Source of the DNA: Cytophagales bacterium
Lineage (GTDB): Bacteria; Bacteroidota; Bacteroidia; Cytophagales; UBA9547
DNA length: 64,000 nt
Assembly (NCBI GenBank): GCA_013297755.1
Contig: JAAFIH010000012.1
Location: forward strand, 48,125 to 112,124
Direction: 5' to 3'
Each line of letters starts with the position of its first letter. Within the stretch, counting starts at the first letter, position 1. Of the stretch, positions 18,441-28,420 are shown in pieces. A model generated the notes under the pieces. It did not search any database. It saw nothing but the letters and a program-made list of their open reading frames with translations, and was not told the origin of the DNA. Both the position numbers and the translations under genes were made by a program.

Positions 18441-18471
18441 CAAAATTAATTGGAATTTTCTATTGCACAAA
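18441..18471 (-). promoter_or_regulatory. Promoter of the tRNA-Tyr/Gly/Thr-tuf-tRNA-Trp-secE-nusG-rplK operon
   Basis: On the minus strand TTTG (18471-18468), exactly 19 bases, then TAATTTTG (18448-18441): a full match to the Bacteroidota sigma-A promoter TTTG-N19-TAnnTTTG. The predicted start falls about 45 bases before tRNA-Tyr. Confidence 0.8.
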
Positions 18472-18562
18472 TCTAATTTGAAAAATATTTTAAAATATTA
18501 GTAAATTTTTCATTTTTCAATCATTTTTAAATTGCTATTTTGTATTAATTTTATAAAAAAAT

Positions 18563-19726
18563 ATGGCTGGATTATACATACACATTCCTTTTTGTGCCAA
18601 AGCATGCCATTATTGTGATTTTCATTTCTCAGTAAATTTTTCTAAAGTAAGTTCTTTTGTTGATGCTTTATTGAATGAAATTAAGCATAAAAGTTGTTAT
18701 TTTTCTGATTTGGTGGTAGAAACTATTTACTTTGGTGGTGGTTCACCGTCTATTTTGAACGTATCTCAGCTTGATCAAATATTGTCTGTCATTTATGAAA
18801 ATTATAAAATATCCGAAAAACCTGAAATTACTTTTGAAATAAATCCAGACGATGCTTGTTTGGATTATCTTTTATCATTGTTTAATCTGAAAATCAATCG
18901 TTTGAGTATTGGTATTCAAACTTTTAATCAGCATTTATTGCAACAAATAAATAGAAATCATACCTCTGAGCAATCTTTTTTGGCCATAGAAAATGCTTTT
19001 AAGGCTGGATTCAGCAACATTAGTTGTGATTTGATTTATGCTTATCCTTCTATAATCAATGATTGTTCTTACCAATCAAATGCTATTTTAGAAAATGACA
19101 TAGCTGAATTATTAAAATTTGAAATTACGCACATTTCTGCCTATCAACTGACTTTAGAACCAAAAACTGTATTTGGAAAATGGTTTGAAAACGGCAAAAT
19201 ACAAGCTATCAAAGAGGAGAATGCACTTTTACAATTTGATTATTTGATTCAAACTTTACAAAAAAATGGCTTTGAGCAGTATGAAATTTCTAATTTTTCA
19301 AAAAAAGATTTTCATTCAAAACACAATTCTGCCTATTGGTTTGGCAAATCTTATCTTGGTTTTGGTCCATCGGCTCATTCTTTTTTGCAAAACGAACGCT
19401 GGGCTACGATTTCTGATAATAACAAGTATATTGATTTTTGGAAAAATCCTGACCTCAAAATGCTACAAAATATTCAAAATATAGAAATTTTATCGAAAAA
19501 AGATTTCATAAATGAACATATTTTAACAAGACTAAGAACAAAATGGGGGCTTGATATACATTATATATATAGTCTTTTGGATGAATCACAAAAATTGACT
19601 TTCGACAAAGAAGTGCAAAGTCAAATTGCGTTTAAAAATGTAACCATCAATAACGAAAGTTTAATTCTTACTTCAAGTGGCAAAAATATTGCAGATAATG
19701 TTGCTCTAAAATTGTTTATTACATAG
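18563..19726 (+). CDS. hemW: Radical SAM heme chaperone HemW-like protein
   Basis: A 387-residue radical SAM protein. The cluster motif is C11-X3-C15-X2-C18 (PFCAKACHYCDF), followed by IYFGGGSPSIL and EINPDD, the SAM-contact segments. The tail region with AYQLTLEPKT, GFEQYEISNFSK and SYLGFGPSAHSF is the HemW/coproporphyrinogen-dehydrogenase-like set; HemW proper lacks the second SAM site, as here, and delivers heme rather than oxidising coproporphyrinogen. The fourth residue of the HemW-type C-X3-C-X2-C-X-C pattern is Phe (CDF), as in HemW. It ends only 8 bases from the convergent surE stop. Confidence 0.88.
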   Translation: MAGLYIHIPFCAKACHYCDFHFSVNFSKVSSFVDALLNEIKHKSCYFSDLVVETIYFGGGSPSILNVSQLDQILSVIYENYKISEKPEITFEINPDDACLDYLLSLFNLKINRLSIGIQTFNQHLLQQINRNHTSEQSFLAIENAFKAGFSNISCDLIYAYPSIINDCSYQSNAILENDIAELLKFEITHISAYQLTLEPKTVFGKWFENGKIQAIKEENALLQFDYLIQTLQKNGFEQYEISNFSKKDFHSKHNSAYWFGKSYLGFGPSAHSFLQNERWATISDNNKYIDFWKNPDLKMLQNIQNIEILSKKDFINEHILTRLRTKWGLDIHYIYSLLDESQKLTFDKEVQSQIAFKNVTINNESLILTSSGKNIADNVALKLFIT

Positions 19727-19734
19727 TAAAAGAC

Positions 19735-20517
19735 TTACAAATTCCAATTTTGATTTAGGAATTGCATTTCGCTGGTAGAAGTTAAATCAAACTTGCAAGG
19801 TACAATAGAAATGTAATTATTTTTGAGAGCAAACTCGTCTGTATCTTGGCCCCAATCGTTGTTTTGAAGCACTCCAGTGGTCCAATAATAGTCTTTTCCA
19901 TTGGTATCTACACGTTTGTCGTAATCTTCGTCCCATTTGTCAATGGCTTGGCGGCATATTTTGATACCTTTGATTTGGCCAGAGTCTATGCTCGGGAAAT
20001 TCACATTTAGGGCAGTATTTTTTGAAAATGGTTTTTCAAGTGCTTTTTCAATTATAATTTTTAAAAAACTTCTAATGTGCGAAAAGTCTGCTTCGTGTCC
20101 ATAATCACACAATGAAAATCCAATGGATGGTATGCCTTCGATAGCACCCTCGATGGCTGCCGACATAGTGCCTGAATATATAACAGAAATAGAAGAGTTG
20201 CTTCCATGATTGATACCACTCAAAACTATATCAATTTTTCGGCCTTTGAGGGCTACTTTTTTGGCAATTTTGACACAATCTACTGGCGTACCCGAACATT
20301 CGTAGGCCTCTACACCTTCGAAAATATTTTTTTTATACAACCTTAATGGTTCAAAAATGGTGATGGCGTGGGATTTTCCTGATTGGTGGCTATCAGGAGC
20401 TACCACTACTACTTCGCCAATGGTTTTGGCTACATCAACCAATTCTTTTATGCCTTTAGCGTAAATACTATCGTCATTTGTAATTAAAATTAAAGGTCGA
20501 GTTGATGGATTTGACAT
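19735..20517 (-). CDS. surE: 5'/3'-nucleotidase SurE
   Basis: A 260-residue metal-dependent nucleoside-monophosphate phosphatase. The metal ligands are D15 and D16 (LITNDDSIYAKGI), the serine in PDSHQSGKSHAIT and the asparagine in LSGINHGSNSS. YSGTMSAAIEG is the following conserved helix. Length is normal for the family. Single gene, tail to tail with hemW; the MITE-like element at 20600 lies 80 bases upstream of its start. Confidence 0.94.
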   Translation of the reverse strand: MSNPSTRPLILITNDDSIYAKGIKELVDVAKTIGEVVVVAPDSHQSGKSHAITIFEPLRLYKKNIFEGVEAYECSGTPVDCVKIAKKVALKGRKIDIVLSGINHGSNSSISVIYSGTMSAAIEGAIEGIPSIGFSLCDYGHEADFSHIRSFLKIIIEKALEKPFSKNTALNVNFPSIDSGQIKGIKICRQAIDKWDEDYDKRVDTNGKDYYWTTGVLQNNDWGQDTDEFALKNNYISIVPCKFDLTSTSEMQFLNQNWNL

Positions 20518-20599
20518 GATAGATTTTTTTACAAAAAAGCTACATTATATTGTATTTTGCTAAAAAAATATTTTTTTTAATAAAAATTCAACTTTAGAG

Positions 20600-20792
20600 C
20601 AGGGCAAACGCATTTAAGATATTTTAAATAAAATTACCTATTAGTTTTAATAATTCCACCCTAACCCAATTTCTGTTACGATGCCACATAATCCAAAAGG
20701 GAGGGACTTTACATTCAACTATTTAAAAAACATTCTTTTTTAGTAATATTTTACTATTTCATCCTAAGATATTTTTAAATGCGTTTGCCCTG
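20600..20792. mobile_element. MITE-like element, family A, copy 2 (193 bp, 9-bp target duplication)
   Basis: Perfect terminal inverted repeats CAGGGCAAACGCATTTAA / TTTAAATGCGTTTGCCCTG, flanked by the perfect 9-bp direct repeat ACTTTAGAG (20591-20599 and 20793-20801). It has no open frame. It is about 50 bp longer than copy 1 (968-1109); the inner sequences differ more than the ends. It fills most of the 324-base gap between the response regulator stop and surE; nothing else is seen there. Confidence 0.85.
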
Positions 20793-20841
20793 ACTTTAGA
20801 GTTTATTAAACAGAAAGTTAAATTATTTTTTGTACATACTT

Positions 20842-21468
20842 TTAAAGCCATTCTTTATTTGATATTGCAAATTTTAATAAACTATTGCTTCCTTTGAGCT
20901 GCAATTTTTTTGAAATATTATTTCTATGGTTTTGAATAGTTTTGATACTTACCGAAAGCAAGTTTGCTATTTCATTACTTGTTTTGTTTTCAGCAATAAA
21001 TATCAAAATCTTACATTCGGTTTTGGTAAGCGAAGCCAAAATTTCACTTTTTTCTTTTGTTTGGTTCAAAATTTGAGGATTAGAAATATAAATATTATCC
21101 ATCAAAACATTTTTTATGGCTTTGCTTAATTCATTTACGGCATCGTCTTTAAACACAAAAGCGTCTAATCCTTTAGAAATAACAGACCTGATAATGTCTG
21201 GTTCTTTGTGCATAGTAAGCATAATTATTTTAATATTTGGGTCAATGTTTTTCAATTCTTTACTTAGCACAATACCATTCATTTTTGGCATATCCAAATC
21301 CAATACTGCCACATTGGGTTTAAGTTTTTCGGCTTTTTCTAAGGCTTCAAAAGGAAAATTGAAGCCATAAATGGATGCCTCTGTCAGCTCATCTTGTAAT
21401 ATTTCTATTAATCCTTTCAAAAAGATTGGATGGTCGTCTACGGCAAATATTACTAATTTATTTTTCAT
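20842..21468 (-). CDS. NarL/FixJ-type response regulator
   Basis: A 208-residue protein with a receiver domain (acidic pair D11/D12 in VDDHP, phosphoacceptor D57 in VAVLDLDMP, Lys in FVFKDDA) and a C-terminal LuxR-type helix-turn-helix (LTKTECKILIFIAENKTSNE then SVSIKTIQNHRNNISKKL). It is the partner of the sensor kinase immediately upstream, whose frame it overlaps by 11 bases. Targets are unknown. Confidence 0.93.
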   Translation of the reverse strand: MKNKLVIFAVDDHPIFLKGLIEILQDELTEASIYGFNFPFEALEKAEKLKPNVAVLDLDMPKMNGIVLSKELKNIDPNIKIIMLTMHKEPDIIRSVISKGLDAFVFKDDAVNELSKAIKNVLMDNIYISNPQILNQTKEKSEILASLTKTECKILIFIAENKTSNEIANLLSVSIKTIQNHRNNISKKLQLKGSNSLLKFAISNKEWL

Positions 21469-23254
21469 TTATAATAGGTATTTTTACGAAAATTTGAGTT
21501 CCTGGTGAGGCATTATTGAATAAAATAGTTCCTTTCAGTATATTTATCCTTTCTTTGATGCCAGAAAGTCCGTTTCCAAAACCGAAAGCAGAAGTGTTTT
21601 TAGAATCAAAGCCAATGCCATTATCGTTCATTTCTAAAATTAAATGGTTGTATTTTTTATAAATATAGACATTGGCTTCTGTGGCTTGTGAGTGTTTCAG
21701 TAAATTATTGAATAATTCTTGCAAAATTCTATAGAAATTTATGTCTAAAGTTGAATCCAATAAATTATCAATACTTTTAGGACAGGAATAATTTATTTTG
21801 ATTGAAGTAGATTTTTTGATTTTATCTACCAAATGAAGCAAAGAAGCCGTTATTCCAATAGAGTTCAACATAGTTGGTCTCAAATCTTGAGCTATAGAAC
21901 GCAATTCGTCTAAAGTTTCGGAGGTAATAAGGGCAAGTCCATCGAGTTTTTCAATTTGCTGGGGAGTAAGTTTATCTCTTTTCAACATCATTAATATTCT
22001 GTTTCTTATGACTAAAATATTTTGTCCTATGCCATCATGAAATTCTGAAGCCATGCGGCTTCTTTCATTTTCTAGGGTATGAATGAGCGATTGAGAATAT
22101 CTTTCAGCAGTTTTAAGTAAATCTGCCTGTAAAGTTGATTTTTCTGCCAAAATCATGGCTAATCGTTTGTAAATGGCAAAAGTTTGAATAAAAATTTGAG
22201 GCAAAACCATCCAAAGGATTACATTTTTTGTAAACCATATTATTGGTAATATTCCAATGAAATATAATTGAGTTATTGTTCCAAATATAACTAAAAATAA
22301 TACTGAAGCAAGTTGAATTAAATAATATTTTTTTTCTTTTTTTCTTACATATAATACACTCACAAAAAGTAGTAACGCTTCTAGTGATAAAATAATAAGA
22401 TTTAAAACAATGTATATTTTAAATCCTAATGGATGCCAAAATGAAATTGCCAACAATAATATAAAAATGACAGTAGATATTTTAAATAATTTGTTTAATA
22501 TAGTGGGGTAACTTCTTAAATTGATAAATTCAGGAATATAAAAATTGGTTATAATAAAACTACAACAAAGCGAAATAGCCACAAATTGATTGTTCCAATA
22601 TAATGAATGGGGTATCAAGAATTGTTTTACAAAACCTTCAAAATAAACAAGCACAGCAACTGCACATATATTATATAAAAAAATGTATAGGTATAGTTTT
22701 TCAAAAGTACTAAAATATAAGGTTATATTTATGATTAAAATTAGTAATATAATACCATAAATAATTCCAGTAAATATAACATTATAGTTTATTTTGTTTT
22801 CGATTTTTATTACCGAAATTGGTAGAGCTATGGGTTGGCCGTTTCCGATTATTTTAAGATATAAATCTACATATTTTGATTGAGGTTTAAAATCATAATT
22901 TATAAATCTATCATTACTATCAAATCCTTCGCCAATAAACTGGGAAGTAATAATTTTGTTTTTAAACTCAAAAACTTCTATGCTATCAGGTGTAATAGTC
23001 TCTAATTTTAGTGTATATTTTTGAGTAGTATCTACATTATAAACCCTAATTTTGAGCCATCGATTGGTATAAATTATGCCAAAGTTGAGCAAATACTTGT
23101 TATTTACTTTTATGAATTGTTTGCTTTTTATGATATTATTTATAGGATATTCATGGCATTTATTTTGATAAAGATAAATATCAAAGTTTGGATTTTCGGA
23201 TGAAAAAATTGTATGGAATTTTAAAAATAAAAGTATGATAAATATAATTTTCAC
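21458..23254 (-). CDS. Membrane sensor histidine kinase, 7TMR-DISM type
   Basis: A 598-residue kinase. A signal peptide (MKIIFIILLFLKFHTIFSS) leads into a periplasmic beta-sandwich of the DISM extracellular type (about 25-160), then seven predicted membrane segments (about 175-380). A short coiled coil precedes the HisKA_3 phosphoacceptor (RMASEFHDGIGQNILVIRNR; His in EFHDGIG) and the HATPase domain (LQELFNNLLKHSQA and MNDNGIGFD, GLSGIKERI). This class pairs with NarL-type regulators, as here. A TAATTTTG on the minus strand (23266-23259) ends five bases before the ATG, so the transcript may be nearly leaderless. The ligand is unknown; DISM domains are thought to bind carbohydrates. Confidence 0.92.
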   Translation of the reverse strand: MKIIFIILLFLKFHTIFSSENPNFDIYLYQNKCHEYPINNIIKSKQFIKVNNKYLLNFGIIYTNRWLKIRVYNVDTTQKYTLKLETITPDSIEVFEFKNKIITSQFIGEGFDSNDRFINYDFKPQSKYVDLYLKIIGNGQPIALPISVIKIENKINYNVIFTGIIYGIILLILIINITLYFSTFEKLYLYIFLYNICAVAVLVYFEGFVKQFLIPHSLYWNNQFVAISLCCSFIITNFYIPEFINLRSYPTILNKLFKISTVIFILLLAISFWHPLGFKIYIVLNLIILSLEALLLFVSVLYVRKKEKKYYLIQLASVLFLVIFGTITQLYFIGILPIIWFTKNVILWMVLPQIFIQTFAIYKRLAMILAEKSTLQADLLKTAERYSQSLIHTLENERSRMASEFHDGIGQNILVIRNRILMMLKRDKLTPQQIEKLDGLALITSETLDELRSIAQDLRPTMLNSIGITASLLHLVDKIKKSTSIKINYSCPKSIDNLLDSTLDINFYRILQELFNNLLKHSQATEANVYIYKKYNHLILEMNDNGIGFDSKNTSAFGFGNGLSGIKERINILKGTILFNNASPGTQIFVKIPIINEK

Positions 23255-23340
23255 GCATCAAAATTACTAAAAATCAGACCCATAGAAATAGGTATTGTTA
23301 CTTAAATTTATATATTTTTGAGATAGAAATATATTTGATT

Positions 23341-24651
23341 TTATGATAAATATTTTTGCATAACCATAGCCCCACCCAGTGATGTACCTTGAGCAATATC
23401 ATGTGCCAGAACTTGTATTAGAGGTAGTTTTTGTTTTAATAAAGCCATAAAAATGGGGTTTTTGCTAAATCCACCATCTACATACATTATTTTGATACCA
23501 GCCAAATTTTCGCTTGCTATCATGATAGCATCTATCTGATAGTCTACCATATCCAAGATTAATTTATGATAGGCTTGTTCGTAAGATTTGTAATTATCCA
23601 AATCTGTGGCATCAAAATATTCGTCTGGGTTAAACCTATCTTGCAACAACATAGGAAAATCGGTAACTTCGGCTACTATTTCTGGTTTGTATACTACTGA
23701 TTTGTAAAAATCTTTTGCTTTAAAAAAATGACTGGAGAGCCGTTTGGTATAATTTTCATGAAAATTTCCTGAAAAAAGCCTAGATGCTTTTACTTGTTTG
23801 CCCTCAAAAGTCATATAATTAAGTGCATCGTTGATAAGCTCGCCCTGCGTAAAAGTTTGGGTTGCAAATGGATTGATGGTAATGCACCAAGTACCTGTTG
23901 AAAGTAAAATAAATTTTTCGGTATTGCTACTTAGATAGGGAATAAGTGCAGCAGAACTGTCGTGGAGGCCTGTACCTACGGGTATAGATTGGTTTCTAAA
24001 CTGTGTGCTACCATTGATATGTTCGTGTTTTATGGGCGGTAGCAACTGGGCTATATTTTCGTGTATAATAAATGGATGGTAATCTTTCTTTTTCATATCC
24101 CACATGCCTGTATGGCAGCCTATACTCGTAAATTCTGTAGCTAAGTTTTTGGTAAAAAGATACGAACAAAACTGTGGAAAATGTAAAGAATATTTAATTT
24201 TTGAAAATAAAGTAGGGTGAGCATATTTGAGCCAATAAATTTGTAACCCAGAATTGAGCATACCCAAACTTGGAGAAGCCGTTTGGATGGCAAAATCCAT
24301 TTTAGACCCATATTTATGATGAAATTTGTCTTCGATATCCTTTGGCATAGGTTTTAGATAATTATAGAGTGCACATACAGGAACCCCAAGTTCGTTGATA
24401 TGCACAAAACTAGCCCCATAAGTTGTAAAATTGAGTGCTTTTACATCAAAATTGAGGTTTTTTTCTAATTTTGCCCAGGTTTCTAGCATCCATTGAGTAA
24501 GAGCGTGCAAGTCATCGCAAGGAAATCCCTCATCGTCTTTTATCTCTTCAAAGGTAGTTTGTTCTTCATATATGAGTTTCAAATCGTAATCAAAGAGTAC
24601 TAATTTTTTGTTTGTTTTACCAATATCAAAAACTGCAATGCAAGGTGTCAT
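23341..24651 (-). CDS. FGGY-family carbohydrate kinase
   Basis: A 436-residue sugar kinase of the FGGY family. The N-terminal phosphate loop is AVFDIGKTNKKLVLFD, the middle substrate/hinge segment is VGTGLHDSSAALIPYL and ILLSTGTWC, and the C-terminal adenosine site is MYVDGGFSKNPIFMALLKQK with GTSLGGAM. The length is shorter than the usual 480-500 residues of xylulo-, rhamnulo- or fuculokinase, but the overall sequence resembles the rhamnulokinase/fuculokinase branch. No isomerase, aldolase or transporter gene is next to it, so the sugar cannot be named. Single gene. Confidence 0.85.
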   Translation of the reverse strand: MTPCIAVFDIGKTNKKLVLFDYDLKLIYEEQTTFEEIKDDEGFPCDDLHALTQWMLETWAKLEKNLNFDVKALNFTTYGASFVHINELGVPVCALYNYLKPMPKDIEDKFHHKYGSKMDFAIQTASPSLGMLNSGLQIYWLKYAHPTLFSKIKYSLHFPQFCSYLFTKNLATEFTSIGCHTGMWDMKKKDYHPFIIHENIAQLLPPIKHEHINGSTQFRNQSIPVGTGLHDSSAALIPYLSSNTEKFILLSTGTWCITINPFATQTFTQGELINDALNYMTFEGKQVKASRLFSGNFHENYTKRLSSHFFKAKDFYKSVVYKPEIVAEVTDFPMLLQDRFNPDEYFDATDLDNYKSYEQAYHKLILDMVDYQIDAIMIASENLAGIKIMYVDGGFSKNPIFMALLKQKLPLIQVLAHDIAQGTSLGGAMVMQKYLS

Positions 24652-24754
24652 TCAATAGAATTTTTATTATACCAAAATATCCAATTTATTATTAAAATAA
24701 TATAATTTATTTTATAACTTTGCTACAATAATAAACAAATAATATAAATAAAAA

Positions 24755-25606
24755 ATGAAAATTAATAACATTATTCTTGGTATAGGTTTTGCTTGTACTA
24801 CAACTTTTGCCCAAATTGCTTTACCATCGTTGAGTCCAAGTGCAAAATTATCACAACAAATTGGAGTAGCTTATGCCAATATCGAATATAGCCGTCCATC
24901 GGTTCGTGGTCGAAAAATATTTGGAGAACTTGTAAAATACGGAGAAGCCTGGAGAACAGGAGCCAACGAATCTACAAAAATATCTTTTACAGATACTGTA
25001 ATGATAGCTGGTACCAAAATTGCACCTGCCACTTATGCACTATATACTATACCTAAGGCAGATAGTTGGACAGTAGTTTTATCAAAAAACGCAACAGCTT
25101 ACGCTTGGGACCAAAAAGAAGCTGACGATGCTGTACGAATCGTTGTAAAACCTGAGTTAGCCACTCCTATGATAGAAACATTATCATTATCTTTTGCTAA
25201 TCTTACTAAAACATCTGCTGATTTGGTACTAGCTTGGGAAAATACATCTTTGAAATTTACAATTTCTACAGATGCTGATAAAAAAATCATGGCCGATATT
25301 GACAAAAAAATTAATAGTTTTGATAATTATTGGGCTGCTTCTAATTATTATTTTGACAATAATAAAGACATGAAAAAAGCCCTAGAATGGGCCAAAATGG
25401 CAAGTGCTATATATCCTCAATATTGGAATTTACAATTTTTGGCCAAAGTACAAAGCAAAATGGGCGATTGTGCAGGGGCAAATGAAACTGCCAAAAAAGC
25501 TATAGAAATGGCCACAATAGCAAAAAACGAAAATAGTGTAAAAGAAAATCAAAAAATAATAGCTGAGTGCCCAGTAGTAGCAGCTCCTTCTAAAAAGAAA
25601 AAGTAG
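24755..25606 (+). CDS. Secreted DUF2911 protein with a C-terminal TPR-like helical part
   Basis: A 283-residue protein. The signal peptide (MKINNIILGIGFACTTTFAQ) is followed by a DUF2911 domain (about 20-170): VAYANIEYSRPSVRGRKIFG and YGEAWRTGANESTKISF are its hallmark segments, found mainly in Bacteroidota. Residues about 175-280 are helical and TPR-like (ASNYYFDNNKDMKKALEWAK, ETAKKAIEMA). No biochemical role is established for the family. A TAACTTTG (24715-24722) is a possible -7 element. It is a single gene with its own terminator. Confidence 0.85.
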   Translation: MKINNIILGIGFACTTTFAQIALPSLSPSAKLSQQIGVAYANIEYSRPSVRGRKIFGELVKYGEAWRTGANESTKISFTDTVMIAGTKIAPATYALYTIPKADSWTVVLSKNATAYAWDQKEADDAVRIVVKPELATPMIETLSLSFANLTKTSADLVLAWENTSLKFTISTDADKKIMADIDKKINSFDNYWAASNYYFDNNKDMKKALEWAKMASAIYPQYWNLQFLAKVQSKMGDCAGANETAKKAIEMATIAKNENSVKENQKIIAECPVVAAPSKKKK

Positions 25607-25629
25607 TTTTTTAGAATTTTCTGTTTTTT

Positions 25630-25674
25630 ATGGCTTATTGATGTTCCAATTTTAGTTGAAAATCAATAAGCCAT
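25630..25674 (+). terminator. Terminator behind the DUF2911 gene
   Basis: A perfect 13-bp stem ATGGCTTATTGAT (25630-25642) / ATCAATAAGCCAT (25662-25674) followed by TTTT, 24 bases past the stop codon. Confidence 0.8.
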
Positions 25675-26012
25675 TTTCAAAATCTTTAATTATATTTTTA
25701 GAAAATTATTGGTTCATTTATTTTTAAAACATGAACTTCTATTTTTTTTATTTTAAAAAATTAGAAAAAGATAATCTCGACTAAGTTCTGATTAGAATGA
25801 ACCTCTTTTTTCTATTTACATTTAATGACAAATGTAGTTTTGAGTATTTTTTAATAGATGTTTATAAAATATTTTGCATTTTTTTTGGATTTATAGTTTA
25901 AAATTATAATAATTACTGAAAATATAACTAAATATATTTGAAACATAGTTTGAAACCCAACCTATGTAATAAAAGTATAAGTGAAAAAAAATATTTCAAA
26001 ATTTCTTAGCGT
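25675..26012. other. AT-rich intergenic stretch, no gene seen
   Basis: The 340 bases before the ATP-grasp gene are AT-rich with no open frame of note, no hairpin terminator and no clear promoter pair. Confidence 0.5.
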
Positions 26013-27494
26013 ATGTTGCAATCCCAAATCAATTCTAATAATCAAAATCTTTTTAATTCTTATGAAATGGGTTCTCATTTTTTGGATGAAGTTTTTGATG
26101 TTTCCAAAATACATAACCAAGAATACGAAAAAATTATAAAACATTTTAATGACTTATCTGTCGAAGATTTTAAGACCATCAATGAATTTACCAAAATGTC
26201 TTTTTTCGATCAAGGCATTACTTTTAATGTGTATACCGAAAAAGAAAAAGGGGTAGAACGGATTTTTCCTTTTGATCTATTTCCAAGAATTATCAAAAAC
26301 GATGAATGGCAAATGCTAGAGCGTGGAGTAATTCAGCGAAATACTGCCATAAATATGTTTTTGTGGGATATTTATCATGATAAAAAAATATTGAAAGATA
26401 AGATTGTACCTGCCGAATTGATACAATCTTCGCCATATTATTACAAAGCCATGATGGGTGTAAACCCTGTTGGCAAAATTTATACCCATGTAGCAGGTAC
26501 TGATTTGATTAAACATAAAGATGGCAAATATTATGTTTTGGAAGACAATGTGAGATGCCCCTCAGGCGTAAGCTATGTGTTGTCCAATAGAGATGCCCTC
26601 AAAAAATCTATTCCCAACTTACTAATCAATCATAATGTAGCCTCTGTTCAAGAATATCCTTTAGAATTGCTAGAAATTATGAAATCGTGTTCACCAGAAT
26701 CAGTCGATAACCCAACTTGTGTGGTGCTTACACCTGGGGTCTACAATTCTGCCTATTTTGAACATTCTTTTTTGGCCTTAAATATGGGAATTGCTCTCGT
26801 AGAAGGGCGTGATTTGTATGTAGAAAACAATTTTGTATATATGAAAACTATTTTTGGACCTAAAAAAGTAGATGTCATTTATAGAAGAATAGATGATGAT
26901 TTTATTGATCCTAAAGTGTTTAATCCAAAATCTATGCTAGGTGTGCCTGGTTTGATGAAAGCCTACACAGATGGAAATGTGGTATTGATGAATGCTCCAG
27001 GTACTGGGGCTGCAGATGACAAAGCAGTTTATACTTATGTACCAGATATGATAAAATATTACTTGGGTGAAGAGTCTATTTTACAAAATGTGCATACGTA
27101 CAAATGCGAAAATGATTCTGATTATAAGTATGTTTTAGAAAATATGGAAAAATTAGTTATCAAACCCGTAGACGAATCTGGCGGATATGGTCTACTTGTA
27201 GGCAGCCACGCTAGCAAAGCCGAAATCGAAGATTTTAAAACAAAAATTACTGCTAATCGCAGAAAATATATTGCTCAACCTATCATGTCGCTCAGCGTAC
27301 ATGCTACTTATATAGAGCAAACCAGTAAATTTGAACAACGCCACATAGATTTGAGAACCTATTGCTTGATGGGCAAAAACAAAAATTATTTACTCAAAGG
27401 TGGCCTTACAAGAGTAGCACTCAAAAAAGGAAGTTTGGTAGTAAACTCCTCGCAAGGTGGCGGCAGCAAAGATACTTGGGTAATGATTAATTAG
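26013..27494 (+). CDS. Circularly permuted ATP-grasp type 2 protein
   Basis: A 493-residue protein of the circularly permuted ATP-grasp family (the DUF404/DUF407 group). Landmarks are ERIFPFDLFPRII, QRNTAINMFLWDIYHD, YKAMMGVNPVGKIYTHVAGTD (split here for length: conserved GxD segment), VLEDNVRCPSGVSYVLSNR, VKPVDESGGYGLLVG (ATP-grasp loop) and RHIDLRTYCL. The family is predicted to form amide or ester bonds on a peptide and is almost always next to an alpha-E protein; here that partner (28708) is 1.2 kb downstream behind repeats. A transglutaminase-like protease, often the third member, is not in the window. Cytoplasmic; substrate unknown. The stop codon lies at the very edge of a heptamer array. 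Confidence 0.88.
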   Translation: MLQSQINSNNQNLFNSYEMGSHFLDEVFDVSKIHNQEYEKIIKHFNDLSVEDFKTINEFTKMSFFDQGITFNVYTEKEKGVERIFPFDLFPRIIKNDEWQMLERGVIQRNTAINMFLWDIYHDKKILKDKIVPAELIQSSPYYYKAMMGVNPVGKIYTHVAGTDLIKHKDGKYYVLEDNVRCPSGVSYVLSNRDALKKSIPNLLINHNVASVQEYPLELLEIMKSCSPESVDNPTCVVLTPGVYNSAYFEHSFLALNMGIALVEGRDLYVENNFVYMKTIFGPKKVDVIYRRIDDDFIDPKVFNPKSMLGVPGLMKAYTDGNVVLMNAPGTGAADDKAVYTYVPDMIKYYLGEESILQNVHTYKCENDSDYKYVLENMEKLVIKPVDESGGYGLLVGSHASKAEIEDFKTKITANRRKYIAQPIMSLSVHATYIEQTSKFEQRHIDLRTYCLMGKNKNYLLKGGLTRVALKKGSLVVNSSQGGGSKDTWVMIN

Positions 27495-27640
27495 TAATTA
27501 TTGATTATTAATTATTGATTATTAATTATTGATTATTGATTATTGATTATTGATTATTGATTATTGATTATTGATTATTGATTATTGATTATTGATTATT
27601 GATTATTGATTATTGATTATTGATTATTGATTATTGATTA
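27495..27640. repeat. Heptanucleotide tandem array, unit TTGATTA (about 20 units)
   Basis: About 146 bases of the 7-bp unit ATTGATT/TTGATTA, with a few ATTAATT variants at the left end, starting directly after the ATP-grasp stop codon. A four-unit array of a different heptamer (GATTTGA) follows at about 27744-27775, and short TTGATTA runs recur near 27900-27945 and 28280-28310. Confidence 0.9.
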
Positions 27641-28420
27641 AAATTCGTGCATTCGTGGCTAAATTATGCGTGAGCATTAAAAATTAAAAAAAATCCTAAT
27701 TACCCCCTCTCTTTGGGATGAGGGGGCAGTGGGTGGGGCTTTTTGAGATTTGAGATTTGAGATTTGAGATTTGATTATTGATTATTTATTCAAGGTTATA
27801 AGTTATAACTTATAACTTATAACTTATAACTTATAACTTATAACTTATAACTTATAACTTATAACTTATAACTTATAATTTATAACTTATAACTTATAAC
27901 TTATTGATTATTGATTAAAGGTTATTGATTATTGATTATTGATTAAAATTCGTGCATTCGTGGCTAAATTATGCGTGAGCATTAAAAATTAAAAAAAATC
28001 CTAATTACCCCCTCCCTTTGGGATGAGGGGGCAGGGGGTGGGGCTTTTTGATTATTGATTCAAGGTTATAACTTATAACTTATAACTTATAGATCATTGA
28101 TTAAAATTCGTGCATTCGTGGCTTTATAAATGCGTTAGCTAAGCCCCCTTCGGGGGTTTGGGGGCTTTCAAAAAAAATCCTAATTACCCCCTCCCTATGG
28201 GATGAGGGGGCAGGGGGTGGGGCTTTTTGATTATTGATTCAAGGTTATAACTTATAACTTATAACTTATAACTTATTGATTATAGATTATTGATTATTGA
28301 TTATTGATTAAAATGCGTGCATTCGTGGCTTTATAAATGCGTTAGCTAAGCCTCCTTCGGGGGTTTGGGGGCTTTCAAAAAAAATCCTAATTACCCCCTC
28401 TATTTTGGAGAGGGGTTAGG
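27640..28420. repeat. Four copies of a composite intergenic repeat
   Basis: Units start with AAAATTCGTGCATTCGTGGC at about 27640, 27945, 28103 and (as AAAATGCGTGCATTCGTGG) 28310, and end in a C/G-rich hairpin of type TACCCCCTCCCTTTGGGATG with AGGGGGCAGGGGGTGGGGC. Copies 1 and 2 share the middle AATTATGCGTGAGC; copies 3 and 4 share GCGTTAGCTAAGC and a CCCCCTTCGGGGG hairpin. They are separated by heptamer arrays. No frame is conserved, so this is not a gene. Confidence 0.85.
27794..27903. repeat. Heptanucleotide tandem array, unit TTATAAC (about 15 units)
   Basis: About 110 bases of the 7-bp unit AACTTAT. At the left end two units are in the opposite orientation (GTTATAAGTTATAAC), which makes a local palindrome. 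Shorter runs of the same unit recur at about 28065-28091 and 28246-28275, and on the other strand at the fic stop codon (41803-41830). Confidence 0.9.
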